Source: Peptoniphilus lacydonensis
Lineage (GTDB): Bacteria > Bacillota > Clostridia > Tissierellales > Peptoniphilaceae
Assembly: GCF_900106515.1 (NCBI RefSeq)
Contig: NZ_FNWF01000002.1
Span: forward strand, 216,001-280,000
Reading direction: 5' to 3'
Length of the DNA: 64,000 nucleotides
Both the position numbers and the translations under genes were made by a program. Positions 60,288 to 64,000 of the stretch are shown here, in pieces; position 1 is the first letter of the stretch, and each line of letters begins with the position of its first letter. Below the pieces are notes generated by a model that ran no database searches, was not told where the DNA came from, and worked only from the letters and a program-made list of their open reading frames with translations.

Positions 60288-62531
60288 CTATTCTTTATAC
60301 ATCTCTTCCTCGTAATCTAAATCATTCACAGAATATTCTATTTCTTCTTTTTCTTCAGTCACAATATCCTTGTACCACTTTGGAAAATCAGTTTCTTCAT
60401 CATAAATCATTTTTTGCCACTCTTCATCAGTTAGCCTTTCCTTATTTAAAAATTCATAATAAGAAAAAGTTGCTCCTCTGCCCATATAAAGTTTTCCCTC
60501 GTGAGGATAGATGACAAAAATTTCCATTGGCTTTCCTGTTCCTATATGAGAAATTTCTCCTTCTGGAAGTCCTACATTATTTTTTACAACTCTCATAAGA
60601 TCAACTACAACTGGCATTCTCCTATCTGTTGAATTTTCTATTTCATACCAATTAGAAATCTCAAATTCATCAGTTGACTCTACAAAATCCACCATAATTC
60701 TTTCCATTTCTCCACCAATATAAAATAAATCTAAAATTTCATCTTCTGTAAGAGGTTCATTTTGAAGTTCTTTTATAGAAATATCTCTTAACTTCACAAC
60801 CATGTTTTGAAAATTATTTATCTTTTCTTCGTACTTTTCATTTAACATCTCACGATTTTTTAAATTCACTTTTGTAAATTCAAGTAGCCAGTTTAACTTT
60901 TCATAAAGTTCAACATTAGGTTCAACATAAGATTTTGGAATTTCTCTATTTTCATCTCCACCCATTTCTGCCACAATTGCCTTACCATAAAGAAGCGTAT
61001 CGTGTTTTAATTCTGCAAAAGAACCTAGCGCAGATACTAAGTCCTTTTCCTCCCAAGCATCATTACGCATAAACATTGGATATCCCTTGTCAAATTCTTG
61101 ATTATAGGACTCTAACATCCACAACCATCCTCTATACATATTCTTTTGCCAATCTAAATCATTCATTTTTTTCACATAAGAAATATTTTCTTCTGTTCTT
61201 TCTTCATACTTATCCCAGTGAGAATTATAAGGATCTTCCTTTTGAATTTCTCTAGCTTTTTCGTTGCCAAAAGCAGTCATAAGGTCAAGCCCTGTATAAA
61301 TTGGTCTATCTGATGGCTTTGATTCACTTGAAATATCAATAACATTTTGCAAAAGGACATTATCCATCACAGCTCTTTGTGGCATAAATCTAAATGACTT
61401 TCCAAGAAAACCTGCAATCTTTGGATCAGGATATCCCTTCAAAATTTCATAAGCCATATTCAAATTTTCTTTTTCGTCTAATTCATTTATGTCTACATCT
61501 TTACCATAAATTCCATAAAGTGTTCTTGCATATTCTCTAATTGAAAGATCATCAGCATTTTCGACTAAAAAATCAATTGGTTCGACTAAATCTTCCCAAG
61601 TTCTTAAAATTTCTGGATTCTTATAAACAGAATGTGTAAGCATTAAACTTTGCAAAATTGCTTCTTCATTTACTTCGCCATCTTTTTCAATAAAAAGTCC
61701 AAGTTGACCCAAGTACATTGTCCCCTTAAAATATTTTTTTAAATTTTCATCTCTAGTGTAGTGACCTCGCGGAATTAATTGTGAATAATCAAGTTCTTTG
61801 TTACTTATAACGCTTTCAGAAATATTTTTATTCTCTACATTTTTTAATTCCTCTTCTACTAAAGTTCTCGCTTTTTCAGGAATATTTTCAGGTTCTTCTC
61901 CAAGTAGTTTAAGATCCGTAGCTACAAGAGCAATATTTTTTAACTCTATCGCTTTCAATTTTTCATTATTAATTTCATTATAAAGTTTTATATTTTCTGC
62001 AAGTAAATTTTTATTTAACTCAATTGCCTTTGGATAAAGTTCTTCTTTTTCCAAATTTCTCAAAAATCCATCGTAAAAAATATGAAAAATGTGAGTTACA
62101 GAATCTGTCGTAACAAAATTAGGTATATATTTATATTCATTGTCCTCGTAAATTTGGTGAATTTGATCAAATCGATAATCCCATCCATCATCACTATAAA
62201 TAACATATTCTGAATTTCTTGGCTTTGTAATTACAAAGAAATTTTTCCTTAACATTTCTTTTTGCCTATCTGTAAAATCTCCAAAATTATTAATATTTTC
62301 CACATTTGAAAAATCGTCTGCAACTTTATAATCAGAAACCTTTGGTGAAAATTCAGAAACTTTATAATCAATATAAGTTGTTTTATTCTCCATCTCATCT
62401 AAAAATTTCGTGTCTTGTAGTTCAATTTTTGCAGTATCTTTCTCCAATTCTTTTTTTTCACTTTTATTACAAGATGTTAAAATTAAAAGCGTTAAAATAG
62501 AAAAAATTATAAGTTTTTTATTTACTTCCAT
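60288..62531 (-). CDS. DUF3160-family lipoprotein
   Basis: A 747-residue surface lipoprotein. Signal peptide NKKLIIFSILTLLILTSC with the lipobox LTSC at about residue 21. The mature part has IHQIYEDNEYKYIPNFVTTDSVTHIFHIFYDGFL, RFMPQRAVMDNVLLQNV and GLDLMTAFGN, typical of DUF3160. GYPMFMRNDAWEEKDLVSALGSFAELKHDTLLYGK is the best conserved block. Function unknown. Possibly secreted metal-dependent enzyme, given the His/Asp-rich blocks. It overlaps the upstream lipoprotein gene by 10 bp. Confidence 0.82.
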   Translation of the reverse strand: MEVNKKLIIFSILTLLILTSCNKSEKKELEKDTAKIELQDTKFLDEMENKTTYIDYKVSEFSPKVSDYKVADDFSNVENINNFGDFTDRQKEMLRKNFFVITKPRNSEYVIYSDDGWDYRFDQIHQIYEDNEYKYIPNFVTTDSVTHIFHIFYDGFLRNLEKEELYPKAIELNKNLLAENIKLYNEINNEKLKAIELKNIALVATDLKLLGEEPENIPEKARTLVEEELKNVENKNISESVISNKELDYSQLIPRGHYTRDENLKKYFKGTMYLGQLGLFIEKDGEVNEEAILQSLMLTHSVYKNPEILRTWEDLVEPIDFLVENADDLSIREYARTLYGIYGKDVDINELDEKENLNMAYEILKGYPDPKIAGFLGKSFRFMPQRAVMDNVLLQNVIDISSESKPSDRPIYTGLDLMTAFGNEKAREIQKEDPYNSHWDKYEERTEENISYVKKMNDLDWQKNMYRGWLWMLESYNQEFDKGYPMFMRNDAWEEKDLVSALGSFAELKHDTLLYGKAIVAEMGGDENREIPKSYVEPNVELYEKLNWLLEFTKVNLKNREMLNEKYEEKINNFQNMVVKLRDISIKELQNEPLTEDEILDLFYIGGEMERIMVDFVESTDEFEISNWYEIENSTDRRMPVVVDLMRVVKNNVGLPEGEISHIGTGKPMEIFVIYPHEGKLYMGRGATFSYYEFLNKERLTDEEWQKMIYDEETDFPKWYKDIVTEEKEEIEYSVNDLDYEEEMYKE

Positions 62532-63121
62532 TTTATTTCATCTCCTTCTAAAAATAATTCATATCTTTTACCAGCAATCTCAATTTGTTTTTCTTTATCC
62601 AAGAACTTAGGCTTATTTTTTAAATTTTTACTTCCATAATTTCTTTCAAATGAAAAATTTGACCAATCATAAACTCCAAATAAATAATTTCCATCTATAT
62701 TTTTTTCAATGGCAATTATCTCGTCAAAAGTATCGCCGTCAATATCACAAAGATTAAAATCTTCTATTGGATTATAAAGTCTTGATATCCTAAACTTTGG
62801 CTTAAGTATCTTGTTTTTTAAATCTATATTGTATAGAAAACATCTTTTTGCATACTCTTGGTGGAATGGAGTCTTTTTATAAACACCAATAGCTAACTCT
62901 TTTTCACCTCCATCAACATTACAAAAATCAATTTTCCAAGGTTTAATATCTTTTACATCAATAAAAAATTCTTCGCCATCATTATTTATTTTTAATTCAC
63001 TTCCATACCTGCCATCAATAGAAATAATTTCAGCAGAAATATTTTCTACACTTGAACTGTCCAAAACTTTCTCTCCTGTGCATGATGTCAAAAAAATAAG
63101 TAAAAATATTATGTACTTCAT
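62522..63121 (-). CDS. Lipoprotein with FG-GAP-like repeats
   Basis: A 199-residue lipoprotein, signal KYIIFLLIFLTSC with the lipobox FLTSC at Cys14. Two calcium-loop-like repeats, DFCNVDGGEKELAIGVYK and NLCDIDGDTFDEIIAIEK, resemble FG-GAP/VCBS beta-propeller repeats, though too few for a closed propeller. It is the first gene of the pair with the DUF3160 lipoprotein. The ATG has no ribosome-binding site and lies at the predicted transcription start. Confidence 0.7.
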   Translation of the reverse strand: MKYIIFLLIFLTSCTGEKVLDSSSVENISAEIISIDGRYGSELKINNDGEEFFIDVKDIKPWKIDFCNVDGGEKELAIGVYKKTPFHQEYAKRCFLYNIDLKNKILKPKFRISRLYNPIEDFNLCDIDGDTFDEIIAIEKNIDGNYLFGVYDWSNFSFERNYGSKNLKNKPKFLDKEKQIEIAGKRYELFLEGDEIKWK

Positions 63122-63127
63122 ATCTTT

Positions 63128-63136
63128 ATTATAACA
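63128..63136 (-). promoter_or_regulatory. Extended -10 promoter only 6 bp before the lipoprotein ATG
   Basis: TGT-TATAAT on the minus strand (TATAAT at 63128-63133). The ATG starts at 63121, so the mRNA would be leaderless. Confidence 0.55.
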
Positions 63137-63172
63137 TAGTAAAATTTTGTTTTATGAATAATATTCTTCAAC

Positions 63173-63201
63173 TTGATTAGTTTTTGTAAATATCTTAAAA
63201 T
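63173..63201 (+). promoter_or_regulatory. Promoter of xpt
   Basis: TTGATT (63173-63178), 17-bp spacer, TAAAAT (63196-63201), 17 bp before the ATG. Confidence 0.55.
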
Positions 63202-63218
63202 AAATTACGAGGTGTAAA

Positions 63219-63791
63219 ATGAAATTATTAGAAGATAGAATTATTAAGGATGGAAGAATTTTAGATGGAAATATTGTAAAAGTAGATTCTTTTTTAAATC
63301 ACCAATTAGACATAGAATTTTTAGATAAACTTGCTGAAGAGATGGCAATTCATTTTAAAGATAAAAAAATAAATAAAATACTTACAATTGAAGCAAGTGG
63401 AATTGCTCTTGCAACTGTTGCTTCAAAACACTTTGACAATGCAAAAGTTGTATTTTGTAAAAAACAAAAAACCCTAAACATTGGAGATGATATCTACGAA
63501 TCAAAAGTAGAATCTTTTACAACAAAGAAAAATTATACTATCACAGTTTCAAAAAGATTTTTATCAGAAGAAGATAATATTCTTATAATTGATGACTTTC
63601 TTGCAGAAGGAAATGCACTAAAGGGTTTAATTGACGTTGCAAATCAATCAGGATCAAAAATCTCAGGAATATCTGTTGCAATAGAAAAAGGCTTCCAAGA
63701 TGGTGGCAAAATTATTAGAGATATGGGTTACGACCTTCTTTCTCTTGCAATTATAGATTCAATATCAGATGGAGAAATAAAATTTGGATAA
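63219..63791 (+). CDS. xpt: Xanthine phosphoribosyltransferase
   Basis: Salvages xanthine with PRPP to XMP. It has RIIKDGRILDGNIVKVDSFLNHQ, ILTIEASGIALATVASKHF, VVFCKKQKTLN and the PRPP loop LIIDDFLAEGNALKGLI. At 190 residues it is normal. The ATG follows GAGGTGTAAA. No guanine riboswitch precedes it: only about 17 bases lie between the predicted start site and the ATG. Confidence 0.93.
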   Translation: MKLLEDRIIKDGRILDGNIVKVDSFLNHQLDIEFLDKLAEEMAIHFKDKKINKILTIEASGIALATVASKHFDNAKVVFCKKQKTLNIGDDIYESKVESFTTKKNYTITVSKRFLSEEDNILIIDDFLAEGNALKGLIDVANQSGSKISGISVAIEKGFQDGGKIIRDMGYDLLSLAIIDSISDGEIKFG

Positions 63792-63801
63792 AATAAAAAT
63801 A

Positions 63802-63833
63802 AGCCGAGAACTTTTATATTCTCGACCTTTTTA
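63802..63833 (+). terminator. Terminator after xpt
   Basis: CGAGAA/TTCTCG stem with AAG/CTT flanks and a T run on the plus strand. Confidence 0.75.
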
Positions 63834-63842
63834 ATTAAAATT

Positions 63843-64000
63843 TTATTTATTAGCAATTTCAACTAATGAAGATTTTAAATTTTCTTCAATTTTTCTAAGT
63901 TCAATTGATGCTTCTTCACGTTTTTTGTGCCCATCTATTTGAATTTCTCTAACTTCATTTAGAGCAGATATAAGTTGTTCATTCGTATGTTTTATTGTAT
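63843..64000 (-). CDS. TelA-like toxic-anion-resistance protein, C-terminal end only
   Basis: Minus-strand frame from the window edge to TAA at 63843-63845 (52 codons; N-terminus outside). It reads TIKHTNEQLISALNEVREIQ, then IDGHKKREEASIELRKIEE. That fits the C-terminal helix of TelA/YceH proteins (TIxETLxIQxEGRxKRxxAE pattern). Too short for a firm call. Confidence 0.55.
   Translation of the reverse strand, partial: TIKHTNEQLISALNEVREIQIDGHKKREEASIELRKIEENLKSSLVEIANK

Noticed and set aside
63122-63218. Guanine riboswitch upstream of xpt
   Set aside because: Such riboswitches are common before xpt, but the predicted start site leaves only about 17 bases before the ATG and no aptamer core is visible.
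1-64000. CRISPR array, tRNA or rRNA genes
   Set aside because: No regularly spaced direct repeats beyond the 42-bp coding repeat, and no cloverleaf or rRNA-like GC-rich stretch was seen by eye. A tRNAscan or CRISPR search was not possible.

Overview
The window looks like a low-GC, anaerobic Firmicute of the Tissierellia/Peptoniphilaceae type (Peptoniphilus, Finegoldia or Parvimonas relatives). The reasons are the AT-rich codon use, strong GGAGG ribosome-binding sites, an IspH-ribosomal protein S1 fusion, an acyl-CoA dehydrogenase/ETF/rubredoxin fusion, a flavodiiron protein and a CAMP-factor homologue. The taxonomic call is inference from gene content. No rRNA or tRNA gene was seen. Almost everything reads on the minus strand.

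Layout, from high to low coordinate in the direction of most transcription. 64000-63843: 3' end of a TelA-like gene. 63219-63791 (+): xanthine phosphoribosyltransferase. 63121-60288: two lipoproteins, the first apparently leaderless. 60205-57166: nitroreductase and the tRNA t6A genes tsaE-tsaB-rimI-tsaD. 57122-55584 (+): a degenerate member of the oleate-hydratase family. 55468-49367: M16C peptidase, then Ppx and Ppk. 49184-47952: a secreted CAMP-factor-like protein with a duplicated module. 47693-41929: a purine operon purC-E-M-N-H-D behind a promoter and a ykkC-class, PRPP-type riboswitch. 41847-39357: DUF1275 protein, C26 glutamine amidotransferase and a DUF4300 lipoprotein. 39129-33957: a self-regulated TetR, MMPL exporter and heptad-repeat protein operon. 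33880-31594: GNAT, PTS IIC and nitroreductase.

31405-28093 is the most distinctive locus. A strong promoter with a GTATAC dyad drives an acyl-CoA dehydrogenase-ETF alpha-rubredoxin fusion followed directly by a flavodiiron protein. Together these could carry electrons from acyl-CoA to O2 or NO. 27894-24416 holds prfB, pyrF, pyrE, a DUF1232 gene interrupted at an A_AAA_AAG slippery site, and a 3-methyladenine glycosylase. 24360-21161 holds ecfA1-ecfA2-ecfT-truA.

21160-18500 is a small accessory hotspot. It contains relics of phage tail genes (major tail protein and the two-frame tail assembly chaperone), a two-gene secreted/membrane cassette with an apparent ATT start, a 20-bp perfect-stem hairpin and a decayed IS110 transposase. 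From 18552 to 1 runs a long housekeeping series in close head-to-tail order: asp23, nusB, xseAB, ispA, tlyA, recN, nudix, punA, pdp, M50 protease, scpAB, rluB, mnmM, a flavoprotein, cmk, plsC, ispH-rpsA, DUF5317, cdaA and cdaR.
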